A stretch of DNA of 64,000 nt, taken from positions 26,702-90,701 of the forward strand of contig NZ_URAR01000009.1 of assembly GCF_900545795.1 (NCBI RefSeq), written 5' to 3'. Under the pieces are notes generated by a model that saw only the letters and a program-made list of their open reading frames with translations, had not been told where the DNA came from and ran no database searches. This document shows positions 32,253 through 40,190 of this stretch, piece after piece (positions within the stretch are counted from its first letter, which is position 1; each line of letters begins with the position of its first letter). The translations under genes were made by a program, and so were the position numbers. This DNA is from an uncultured Veillonella sp. (GTDB taxonomy: Bacteria > Bacillota > Negativicutes > Veillonellales > Veillonellaceae).

Positions 32253-34016
32253 ATGGAAAAGAATAAAATTAATGATATTAATAGCATAGATGATGTTGAA
32301 TTTGATATGTCAGAAGAAAGCCTTAAATATTATGATAATTCTAATGTTATGGGAACTAAACAGCAAAATGAAATTGCAAAAAAAAGAGAAGAACTCAATG
32401 AACTAGAGATTAATGTGTCCAAAAATTTAGACGCTCTATTTTTGGATTTAGATTCGCTTGTTAATGAGTCAAATAGTATGAGTAATCCAGAGAATTTAAG
32501 TGATATAGTTATTAATGAAGTATGGAATCAATTAGGCCAACAGTTAGGGTTAGAAATGACTGATGAAACTACATCACAGGCTTATATTAGAGAACATCCA
32601 GAGCAAGCTCCAACAAAAGAAGCATATCAACAAATAAAAGATAAAGTTATGCAAAATAAAAATTATCAAAATAAAAAGAAGGAAGCTAGTAAGCTTCATA
32701 AAGAGGGGAAGGCAAAGGATGAATATACAGGTAACATATTAGATCCTGAGAAAGATACGGTTAATATAGACCATGTAGTTTCTCGTGCAGAGACTCATAT
32801 GAAGTGGGGAAGAGTACAGGGGCATATTCCGACGGAAGAGTTGGCTAATATAGAAGAAAATTTAGCAATTACAAATGAAGCCTTAAATAAAAGTAAAGGG
32901 GCTAAATCTGTTACGGAATATAGTGAAAAATCTGAACAACGGGCTAAGGATTTATTAGAACAAAATAAAAAAGCTAATGAAAAAATTAGAAATTCTAACA
33001 AATCTGAGGAGCAAAAGAAAAAAGAAATTGAAGAAAATAATAAACGATTAGCTGATAAATTGGCAGCAGATCCAGAGTTAATGAAGGCTGCCGATGATGC
33101 TGCAAGAGCTGCACAAAACAAGGCCATTTTGAAGGCAGTAGCTAAAGAGACAACGAAAAAAGCATTAAGAGATGCTCTTATTGTTATGATTACAACCGTG
33201 TTAAAAGACTTTTTAAGGGAAATTGCTAATGCTATTTACCAGTTTTTCAAATCGTCAATTAAAAATCTTGAAATGCTATTGATGGCGTTGAATGATGCTT
33301 TAATTCGTTTTTACGAGAATTTAACTAAATCTTATAAAAAGATTTTTAAACAAGGCCTTGATTCTATTGCTGGAACTTTCTTTTCAGCTATTATTGATAA
33401 TATGATTAAGGATGCTAAAAAGGTAGTTAGTAATATAAAGCAATTAATAGGTTTAGGACGTCAAATTAATGAGTTTTGGAAAAAACCAGAAAATAAAGAA
33501 AAAGAATTTATTGAAAAGGCTGGTGGTGTAATTAAAATAATTACTACTACAATAGTTGGTAGTGTGGGATTATTTCTTCATACTATTCTTACTAAAGCAG
33601 CAGAATCTATTCCAGGGTTCCAAATACCTATTCCTTTATTCGGCACTATAGGTAGTTTGATTGCAGGCGTTGTTTCTGGAATTATATCTGGTGTAATTGG
33701 AGCTATAGCCTTATATGAGATTGATAAAAAAATAAAACAACTTTTAAAAAGAAAAAAAGAAGGTCACGTTTTAGATAAGAAAAACGAAATAATAACGGAG
33801 CAAATTCACCATAATAAAGTGTTAGAAAGTCAGGCAACGCTTGCATTAGCAGATACATATGTGACTATTAGTAATGCGATTGGAAAATCTAAAGCTTTTA
33901 TGCGCGAGTCTTTAGAAAAAGAGGTAATTTCAAAGGAGACAATTGAAGTTATGCGCAATAATAGAAAAGAAGATTTGGTAAGGTTGCAGGATGAATTAGA
34001 TGATTTGTTTAACTAA
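32253..34016 (+). CDS. HNH-like domain protein with C-terminal membrane segments
   Basis: 587 residues, Lys/Glu/Asn-rich and AT-rich compared with its neighbours. Residues 156-216 look like an HNH nuclease domain: DEYTGNIL, then VNIDHVVSRAE (D-H pair 173-174), NLAITNEALNKSKG (Asn203, Asn212, Lys215). No zinc-ligand Cys pairs are present. A charged coiled coil follows (220-280), then hydrophobic stretches at 298-330 and 424-495 (GTIGSLIAGVVSGIISGVIG). This suggests a membrane-bound or membrane-inserting protein with a nuclease-like head. The nuclease call rests on motif pattern only. The ATG has GAGAGGAG about 11 bases upstream. Confidence 0.7.
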   Translation: MEKNKINDINSIDDVEFDMSEESLKYYDNSNVMGTKQQNEIAKKREELNELEINVSKNLDALFLDLDSLVNESNSMSNPENLSDIVINEVWNQLGQQLGLEMTDETTSQAYIREHPEQAPTKEAYQQIKDKVMQNKNYQNKKKEASKLHKEGKAKDEYTGNILDPEKDTVNIDHVVSRAETHMKWGRVQGHIPTEELANIEENLAITNEALNKSKGAKSVTEYSEKSEQRAKDLLEQNKKANEKIRNSNKSEEQKKKEIEENNKRLADKLAADPELMKAADDAARAAQNKAILKAVAKETTKKALRDALIVMITTVLKDFLREIANAIYQFFKSSIKNLEMLLMALNDALIRFYENLTKSYKKIFKQGLDSIAGTFFSAIIDNMIKDAKKVVSNIKQLIGLGRQINEFWKKPENKEKEFIEKAGGVIKIITTTIVGSVGLFLHTILTKAAESIPGFQIPIPLFGTIGSLIAGVVSGIISGVIGAIALYEIDKKIKQLLKRKKEGHVLDKKNEIITEQIHHNKVLESQATLALADTYVTISNAIGKSKAFMRESLEKEVISKETIEVMRNNRKEDLVRLQDELDDLFN

Positions 34017-34078
34017 GTATATTTATATAAATTAAGGCATTTAGTGGGTTATAAAACTTTCAGGAGGTCAGTACGGAA

Positions 34079-34972
34079 ATGAATGAAGAAACAAAAGCAG
34101 TAGAAGAACATACAGAGGAGACAATGAATTCTTTGATTGAGGATTTAGATACATCATTTAATGAAGAGGATAAAGAAAAGCTTGAAATTACAAAGGTTGA
34201 GGAATCACCACGATGGTATCAAGTCGGGGAGTTTATTAGAAATTGGGGAGACCGAAATGTTACTGGCAAAGAGGTAAATAAGGTAATTCAAGACATTCAA
34301 AATGTTTTTATAGCGAATAATAACCGCCTATCAAAGGTAGTGGGAAATATGCGTGATGGATTTGATGTTATGAAATCTACATATAAAACTATTTTTGAAG
34401 GGTTGAATGTTCAAACAGCACGTCATACAGCACAGATTGATGAAAATAAAAAGATAAATGATGAGCTACAAGGGCATTATGAAATTATTATGAAAACTAT
34501 CAACGCTTTGAAAGATTTTAAAGCGCGAATTGATGCATTAGAACATCTCTATGACATTGATGCTCTTTTCGATCAATATGAAGAGTTGAGAGATGGTTAT
34601 GTACAATTACATGAACAAGTAATGAGTTTAGCGGCGCTTGAGCAACAACAAGCTGAGAAGATTAAGTTGTTAGGCTCTAAGCTTGAAGAAGTGTATAAAG
34701 AGCTGTATCAATCATATAGGAAATTAGAAGACGCTTGTGATGCATTAACGAAAGCGAATAAGGAACTAAATCAATCATATGAAGAGTTAAATTTGGCTCT
34801 TGCTACGATGAAGGGGGAGCTTCAAGTTATTCATACTACAGTTCAGAACAATAATGCTCAGCAGATGGCATTGATTACAGCTTTACAACAAGATGCATCC
34901 AAATCTAAAATGATTTCTGTGGTAGCGATTGTAATAGCCATTATTTCTATAGTGATTAATTTTGTTCGCTAA
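34079..34972 (+). CDS. tail-anchored coiled-coil membrane protein
   Basis: 297 residues. An acidic N-terminus precedes long heptad-rich helices (about 90-265, e.g. YKELYQSYRKLEDACDALTK) and a single C-terminal membrane helix (MISVVAIVIAIISIVINFVR) ending at the last residue. A cytoplasmic rod anchored in the membrane is the natural reading. AGGAGG lies 11 bases before the ATG. It lies between the HNH-like protein and the AAA+ ATPase and may be a client or anchor for either. No family recognised. Confidence 0.78.
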   Translation: MNEETKAVEEHTEETMNSLIEDLDTSFNEEDKEKLEITKVEESPRWYQVGEFIRNWGDRNVTGKEVNKVIQDIQNVFIANNNRLSKVVGNMRDGFDVMKSTYKTIFEGLNVQTARHTAQIDENKKINDELQGHYEIIMKTINALKDFKARIDALEHLYDIDALFDQYEELRDGYVQLHEQVMSLAALEQQQAEKIKLLGSKLEEVYKELYQSYRKLEDACDALTKANKELNQSYEELNLALATMKGELQVIHTTVQNNNAQQMALITALQQDASKSKMISVVAIVIAIISIVINFVR

Positions 34973-35026
34973 TTGGGGAGTCTGCTGGTTAGGAATATAG
35001 AATAAATTCAAAGATGGGAGGCTCAC

Positions 35027-36124
35027 ATGCTTTCAGATCAATATAAGCAGCAGTTGCGTACAGAAGTTCTTAAGCTAGATGACTTAACGGACAAGAAGTA
35101 TGACCTAGACGTTCTGGTCAAGGCTGTTGAAGATGGGATAACGAAAAGTGCACCGCTGGAGCTAATTAAGAAATTAGGCGATATTCGTCGTACATTCGGC
35201 ACGAAGCAGATGGAAGAAAAAGAGGAACAAATTGTAGAACTCTTGTATAAATATCTGGGCGCAGCTTCAGTAGATGAAGTGTATGAAATGTTGCGCGAGC
35301 AAATTGATACACCCTTTGAAGAGCTAGTTAGGCAGTTAGAGTCTTTAATTGGCTTAAGTGGTGTAAAATCGCAGGTTAGAGACTTAATTGCTTTTAATGA
35401 GCTGCAGCGAAAGCGCGTAGAATTAGGTTTAAAGAAATCGAATAAGACCTTGCACATGGCCTTTTTGGGTAATCCTGGGACTGCTAAAACTACGGTGGCA
35501 CGCATTGTAGGGCGCATGTATAAATCTTTAGGGATTTTAAGTAAGGGCCATTTTATTGAAGCTGGCCGTGCTGATTTAATTGCAGAATATCAGGGGCAGA
35601 CCGCCATTAAGGTGCGCCGTTTAGTCAATAAAGCACGCGGTGGAGTGCTCTTTATAGATGAAGCTTATAGTATTACTGAAAATGAACACAGTGATAGTTA
35701 TGGCCGCGAGTGCTTGACGGAACTCACTAAGGCGCTAGAAGATTATCGTGATGATTTAGTCGTCATCGTTGCTGGATATCCTAATTTAATGGATCAATTC
35801 TTCACCTCGAATCCAGGTCTTAAATCTCGATTTAATGCCTTTATTACATTCCCTGATTATAATGAAAAAGAATTAGTAGATATATTTAAATATTTATGTA
35901 AACAAAATGACTATCTTATAACTGAAAAGGGTTTGTTAAAGTTAAGAGAAAAAATACAGCAAGACTTGGAGGTCGGAAAAAGCTCGATAACCTCTAATGG
36001 ACGCTATATTCGCAATATTTTTGACGATGTAACGATGAACCAAGCAAAGCGTTTATATGGTAGAAAGGAAGCATTAGATAAACATAGCTTAATGCTTCTT
36101 TGCGAATTAGATTTTAAAAATTAG
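35027..36124 (+). CDS. AAA+ ATPase, CbbX/SpoVK type
   Basis: 365 residues. An N-terminal helical domain (1-100) is followed by the CbxX/CfqX AAA+ core: Walker A GNPGTAKT (148-155, Ala where Gly is usual), Walker B VLFIDEAYSI (Asp/Glu 211-212), sensor region VVIVAGYPNLMDQF, NPGLKSRFN with the Arg finger. The family includes the Rubisco activase CbbX, SpoVK and EccA of type VII secretion, all of which remodel protein partners. The partner here is probably encoded in the same cluster. GGGAGG lies upstream; a strong terminator follows and closes the cluster. Confidence 0.9.
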   Translation: MLSDQYKQQLRTEVLKLDDLTDKKYDLDVLVKAVEDGITKSAPLELIKKLGDIRRTFGTKQMEEKEEQIVELLYKYLGAASVDEVYEMLREQIDTPFEELVRQLESLIGLSGVKSQVRDLIAFNELQRKRVELGLKKSNKTLHMAFLGNPGTAKTTVARIVGRMYKSLGILSKGHFIEAGRADLIAEYQGQTAIKVRRLVNKARGGVLFIDEAYSITENEHSDSYGRECLTELTKALEDYRDDLVVIVAGYPNLMDQFFTSNPGLKSRFNAFITFPDYNEKELVDIFKYLCKQNDYLITEKGLLKLREKIQQDLEVGKSSITSNGRYIRNIFDDVTMNQAKRLYGRKEALDKHSLMLLCELDFKN

Positions 36125-36125
36125 A

Positions 36126-36163
36126 AAAAAGCCTAAGCAATTCTTTCATTGCTTAGGCTTTTT
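36126..36163. terminator. bidirectional terminator
   Basis: Perfect 15-bp arms AAAAAGCCTAAGCAA / TTGCTTAGGCTTTTT around TTCTTTCA, between the convergent AAA+ and yigZ genes. Confidence 0.93.
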
Positions 36164-36183
36164 GTATATTAGCATTTTATATA

Positions 36184-36840
36184 TTAGGTTTCAGTATTTG
36201 GATTGGTATCAGTAGAGAGTGGAATTTGTACCATTTTTTCTTCTTTTAATTCCCAATTAGCTTGTCCGCTACTCATGTTTTCTACTGCTGTTTGTAGAGT
36301 ATATAAATTTTGTGGCGCTACATAGATTTGTAGGGTTACTTTGTCAGTAAAATTAGTTTCGAAATGGTACTGTTGATCTTCTAAATACCTCCCCAGGGTA
36401 TTATAAAGGCTATAATCCACTGTTACTTCCACGATTTGACGCAAAGTGTGAAGCACTTTAGGAGCCGATTTGATTACTTCTGCAGCGCTGTGAGAATAGG
36501 CCCTAATGAGCCCACCAGCGCCTAGTTTTATGCCGCCGAAGTAGCGCGTAACGACGATGAGTGTATTAGTTGTTTCAGTCTTTTTTAAAACCTCTAGGAT
36601 AGGCTTACCAGCGGTGCCAGAGGGTTCGCCATTATCAGAGGAGCGCTGTTGCTCCTGTGTAGGGCCTAGGGCATAGGCTGTACAATTGTGCGTGGCATCC
36701 CAAAATTCTTTATTGATGCGGGCAATACCGGCTTGCGCTTCTTCTTCAGTAGTGCAAGGGATGGCAGTGGCGATGAAGCGCGATTTCTCTACAATATATT
36801 CGATTCGATGCTCTTGGCCAATGGTAATAAAGGATGCCAT
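36184..36840 (-). CDS. yigZ: YigZ/IMPACT family protein
   Basis: 218 residues with the UPF0029/IMPACT N-terminal domain (KSRFIATAIPCTTEEEAQA; DATHNCTAYALG; SSDNGEPSGTAGKPIL; RYFGGIKLGAGGLIRAYS) and the short DUF1949 C-terminal domain. Homologues bind nucleic acid or ribosomal components; the role in bacteria is not settled. GGGGGT lies before the ATG on the minus strand. Confidence 0.92.
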   Translation of the reverse strand: MASFITIGQEHRIEYIVEKSRFIATAIPCTTEEEAQAGIARINKEFWDATHNCTAYALGPTQEQQRSSDNGEPSGTAGKPILEVLKKTETTNTLIVVTRYFGGIKLGAGGLIRAYSHSAAEVIKSAPKVLHTLRQIVEVTVDYSLYNTLGRYLEDQQYHFETNFTDKVTLQIYVAPQNLYTLQTAVENMSSGQANWELKEEKMVQIPLSTDTNPNTET

Positions 36841-37039
36841 AATATACCCCCATGAAAAATATAATCAATTACATATAAAACAAATCTATGAGATGCAAGC
36901 GCTTCAAAGACTATAGTTAGATATAGTGGAAGTCTTGCGCTTTTTATTGTCACTTAACATATTACGGAATTTTGGCGATGAATTCAATACCCCCTTGTTG
37001 ACGAGGTAAGTGAGAAAGAGTAACATAATACATGTGGAG

Positions 37040-37056
37040 ATACCCCGTGGGGGTAT
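37040..37056. promoter_or_regulatory. CsoR-type copper operator
   Basis: Palindrome ATACCCC-GTG-GGGGTAT, 97 bases before the csoR gene; the A/T-flanked C-tract/G-tract palindrome is typical of CsoR sites. The 312-base gap 36841-37152 otherwise contains AT-rich DNA with promoter sequences I could not assign. Confidence 0.82.
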
Positions 37057-37152
37057 ATATTGATTAATGCGTATAACATTTAATATATAGGAAGTAAGGT
37101 CTATATAGTGTAAATGTAAATTCGGTATAAATTTAAAGGAAAGAGGTAGCCT

Positions 37153-37422
37153 ATGTTAACAGATATGGAAGTAGATAAAGTAACTCGTCGCCTGCGCCGT
37201 ATTAAAGGGCAGGTAGAAGGCATTGAACGGATGGTAGAAGATCATCGTTATTGCATTGAAGTACTGCAGCAAATTGGCGCGGTTAGAGCAGCTCTATATC
37301 AGGTTGGCATGATTATGTTAGAAAGCCATTCTCGCTCCTGTGTAGTAGAGGCTATTAAAAAGGGCAATGAAGACGATGCTATTACAGAATTAATGGGCGT
37401 ATATAAATCATTACATAAATAA
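37153..37422 (+). CDS. csoR: CsoR family copper-sensing repressor
   Basis: 89 residues, all-helical CsoR/RcnR family: RRLRRIKGQVEGIERMVEDH, then Cys in YCIEV, and His/Cys in ESHSRSCVV, the Cys-His-Cys ligand set that binds Cu(I). Copper binding releases it from the operator found upstream and derepresses copA. The copA gene starts 24 bases after its stop, forming a two-gene copper-responsive operon. Confidence 0.93.
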   Translation: MLTDMEVDKVTRRLRRIKGQVEGIERMVEDHRYCIEVLQQIGAVRAALYQVGMIMLESHSRSCVVEAIKKGNEDDAITELMGVYKSLHK

Positions 37423-37446
37423 ATTTAGAGAAAGAAGGATGGATAG

Positions 37447-39615
37447 ATGAGTAGTCGTAGTAACGAGTTTGATATTACAGGCATGCATTGTGCGGCCTGT
37501 GTAGCTCGTGTAGAAAAGGTTGTCAGCCGTCTAGATGGGGTAGCTGATGTAAAAGTTAATTTATTAACTCGCAAAGGCAGTGTTACGTATGCACCAGACA
37601 GTACAGTAACGCCTGAAGAGGTAGTTAAGGCTATTACGGGCATTGGCTTTGGAGCTGAGTTAGCTAAAGAAGGGGCTCATACCATAGAAAAGGTGAATTA
37701 TAAGCCTCAATTGTATCGCATGATTATTGCGGCCGTTATGGCCGTGCCTATGATGGTGAGCATGACAGGGCATCATCTCTTTGGCTGGCCTATGTTACCG
37801 GCTTGGGTAGAATTAGTGTTAGCTACGATAGCCCAATTTGGCCCTGGTCTCGTATTTTACAAAGGTGCTTGGGGGGCTATCAAAGGCGGTTCCCTTACGA
37901 TGGATGTGTTAGTAGCCCTTGGTACTACAGTGGCCTATGTATTTAGTATTTACAATATGATGATAGGCAAGCATGAGTTATATTTTGAAACATCGGCTTG
38001 GCTTATTACCTTTATTTTACTTGGCAAAGTATTAGAAGAAGTAGCTAAGGGGCGTACGTCAGAAGCTCTTGAAAAACTTATGGGCTTGCAAGCGAATATA
38101 GCTCATGTACAACGAGACGGTCGATGGGTGGATATCCCGACTGCTGAAGTTGTCGTTGGTGATGTACTTCAAGTGCGAGCTGGTGAAAAGATTCCAGTTG
38201 ACGGTATTGTCTTAGCTGGTCAATCGGCTGTAAATGAGGCCATGCTTACAGGGGAAAGTTTGCCAGTAGAAAAATCTGAAGGTAGCAAGGTCATTGGTGC
38301 TACTGTAAATGAAACCGGTGTCTTTACAATGAAGGCGGAAAAAATTGGTGCTGATACTATGTTGTCTCAAATCATTAAAGTCGTTGAGCAAGCACAAACA
38401 TCTAAAGCCTCTATTCAGCGTGTAGCTGATGTGGTGGCAGCCTATTTCGTGCCCATCGTTATTGCCCTTGCTATAATCACTGCGGTGGTGTGGTATTTTG
38501 GCTTCACTGATGATTGGGGTGTAGCACTCATTCATGGCACCGCCGTACTTGTTATTGCCTGTCCTTGTGCGCTTGGTCTTGCGACACCCACATCGATTAT
38601 GGTGGGATCAGGTCTTGGTGCAGAACATGGCATTTTAATTAAAAGTGCAGAGTTCTTAGAGCGTGCTGGTCAACTAAATGCAGTAGTATTAGATAAAACC
38701 GGCACTTTGACTAAGGGGATTTTAACAGTAAGTAAAACAGAGCATTTCACAGGGCTTGAACAAGAAAATATGAGTCTTATGACTGCCGTAGAACTTGGCA
38801 CTACTCATCCGATTGCCAAAGCTATGTCTGCTTATGGTCTTGCGCAATTGGACGGAGCTCCACTTCCTGCTGTTGATTCCTTTAAAGATGTACCAGGACA
38901 TGGATTAGAAGCAGTAGTGGCTGGCAAAGAGGTAAAAATTGGCCATAGCCGTTGGATGAAGGAACTAGGCTACTTAACTGAGGCCGTTGAAGCAGCGGTG
39001 CTGCGTGAAGAAGAACGAGGCGCTTCCGTTTCCTTATTAGCTGTAGACGGTGTGATTACTTCTTTGTGGGCTGTAGAGGATGAGCTTCGTCCTGAGGCGC
39101 CTGAAGTCATCAAAGCCTTGCAAGCACGTGGTATTGAAGTATGGATGCTGACTGGTGATAATCGCCGTACGGCTAATTATATGGCTAAGAAGGTCGGTAT
39201 TACACATGTTATGGCGGAAGTATTGCCTCAGGATAAATCAGGTAAAATTGCTGAACTACAAAGTCAAGGTAAGGTAGTAGGCATGGTTGGTGATGGTATT
39301 AATGATGCGCCAGCTTTGACTTTAGCTGATATCGGTTTTGCCATTGGCAATGGTACGGACATTGCTGTAGAGTCTGCTGATATTGTATTGGTGCGCAATG
39401 ATTTGCATACTTTAGTTCAGGCTGTTACTTTAAGCCGCAAGACCATGACTAATATTCGTCAAAATCTATTCTGGGCTTTAATTTTCAATAGTATTGGCAT
39501 TCCATTGGCCGCAGTAGGATTGTTATCGCCAATGATTGCGGGCACAGCTATGGCCTTTAGCTCCGTAGCGGTAGTCACAAATTCCTTGCGTTTGAAACGC
39601 GCTTCATTAGCTTAA
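37447..39615 (+). CDS. copA: copper-exporting P1B-type ATPase
   Basis: 722 residues: one N-terminal heavy-metal-associated domain (GMHCAACVARVEK), eight membrane helices with the CPC metal site (VIACPCALGLATPTSIM), TGES actuator loop, phosphorylation Asp in DKTGTLTKG, HP pair in TTHPIAKAM, and the GDGINDAPAL hinge. It exports Cu(I) from the cytoplasm. GAAGGATGG precedes the ATG. Expression is probably induced by copper through CsoR. Confidence 0.96.
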   Translation: MSSRSNEFDITGMHCAACVARVEKVVSRLDGVADVKVNLLTRKGSVTYAPDSTVTPEEVVKAITGIGFGAELAKEGAHTIEKVNYKPQLYRMIIAAVMAVPMMVSMTGHHLFGWPMLPAWVELVLATIAQFGPGLVFYKGAWGAIKGGSLTMDVLVALGTTVAYVFSIYNMMIGKHELYFETSAWLITFILLGKVLEEVAKGRTSEALEKLMGLQANIAHVQRDGRWVDIPTAEVVVGDVLQVRAGEKIPVDGIVLAGQSAVNEAMLTGESLPVEKSEGSKVIGATVNETGVFTMKAEKIGADTMLSQIIKVVEQAQTSKASIQRVADVVAAYFVPIVIALAIITAVVWYFGFTDDWGVALIHGTAVLVIACPCALGLATPTSIMVGSGLGAEHGILIKSAEFLERAGQLNAVVLDKTGTLTKGILTVSKTEHFTGLEQENMSLMTAVELGTTHPIAKAMSAYGLAQLDGAPLPAVDSFKDVPGHGLEAVVAGKEVKIGHSRWMKELGYLTEAVEAAVLREEERGASVSLLAVDGVITSLWAVEDELRPEAPEVIKALQARGIEVWMLTGDNRRTANYMAKKVGITHVMAEVLPQDKSGKIAELQSQGKVVGMVGDGINDAPALTLADIGFAIGNGTDIAVESADIVLVRNDLHTLVQAVTLSRKTMTNIRQNLFWALIFNSIGIPLAAVGLLSPMIAGTAMAFSSVAVVTNSLRLKRASLA

Positions 39616-39685
39616 ATGTATCTTAAAACGAGCTGAATTAGTTTAACCCCATACAGACTACTTAAATAGATTGCTTATACAGGCT

Positions 39686-39717
39686 AAAAAGTAGAGGGAA
39701 AATTCCCTCTGCTTTTT
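39686..39717 (+). terminator. terminator of csoR-copA
   Basis: Stem AGAGGGAA / TTCCCTCT extended by A/T arms around one mismatch, with T6. Confidence 0.88.
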
Positions 39718-39823
39718 TATTTTTAATCTGTAAAGGGAAAGTGCTTGACATTGTATGTTAGCTTTGATAGAATAGCGTGTAAAGTTTTTTAGCTTGACAG
39801 CCATGAAGAGAGGAGTGAGGCCG

Positions 39824-40189
39824 ATGGAAGAACGTGTATTAATTAGTTTATTACTCGATTTTTATGGTGCCTTACTAACTGAGCGACAAAGACAGTGCTT
39901 ATCTTGGCATCATGAAGATGATATGTCTTTAGCTGAAATTGCCGAGACTCTTGGCGTGTCACGACAAGCTGTGCATGATAATATGCAACGAGCTCGTCAA
40001 TTACTCGATATGTATGAAAGCAAGCTGCACTTGGTAACGCAATATGAAAAACGGGAGCATCTTCTCAGTCATTTAAAAACAGAGCTTTCTAAACTAGATG
40101 ATGTATTTCATGTAGCCCATAATCAGGTGGAGCAAGTTACACAATATAAAAATTCACTATATGAATTAGTAGCCCAAATGGAGGGATAA
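39824..40189 (+). CDS. ylxM: YlxM family SRP-associated DNA-binding protein
   Basis: 121 residues of UPF0122/YlxM: LLLDFYGALLTERQRQCLSW and an HTH (SLAEIAETLGVSRQAVHDNM). Homologues are encoded just upstream of ffh and are thought to work with the signal recognition particle. The start at 39824 is set by AGGAG (39811-39815); an ATG at 39803 lies before it. ffh follows at 1 base. Confidence 0.92.
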   Translation: MEERVLISLLLDFYGALLTERQRQCLSWHHEDDMSLAEIAETLGVSRQAVHDNMQRARQLLDMYESKLHLVTQYEKREHLLSHLKTELSKLDDVFHVAHNQVEQVTQYKNSLYELVAQMEG

Positions 40190-40190
40190 G

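Noticed and set aside
35038..35517. Long minus-strand open frame within the AAA+ gene
   Set aside because: It is antisense to a well-conserved ATPase, rich in Ser/Arg/Cys, and has no family features.
22171..36124. Prophage or integrative element
   Set aside because: No integrase, transposase, phage structural gene or tRNA attachment site was found; only the HNH-like gene looks atypical in base composition.
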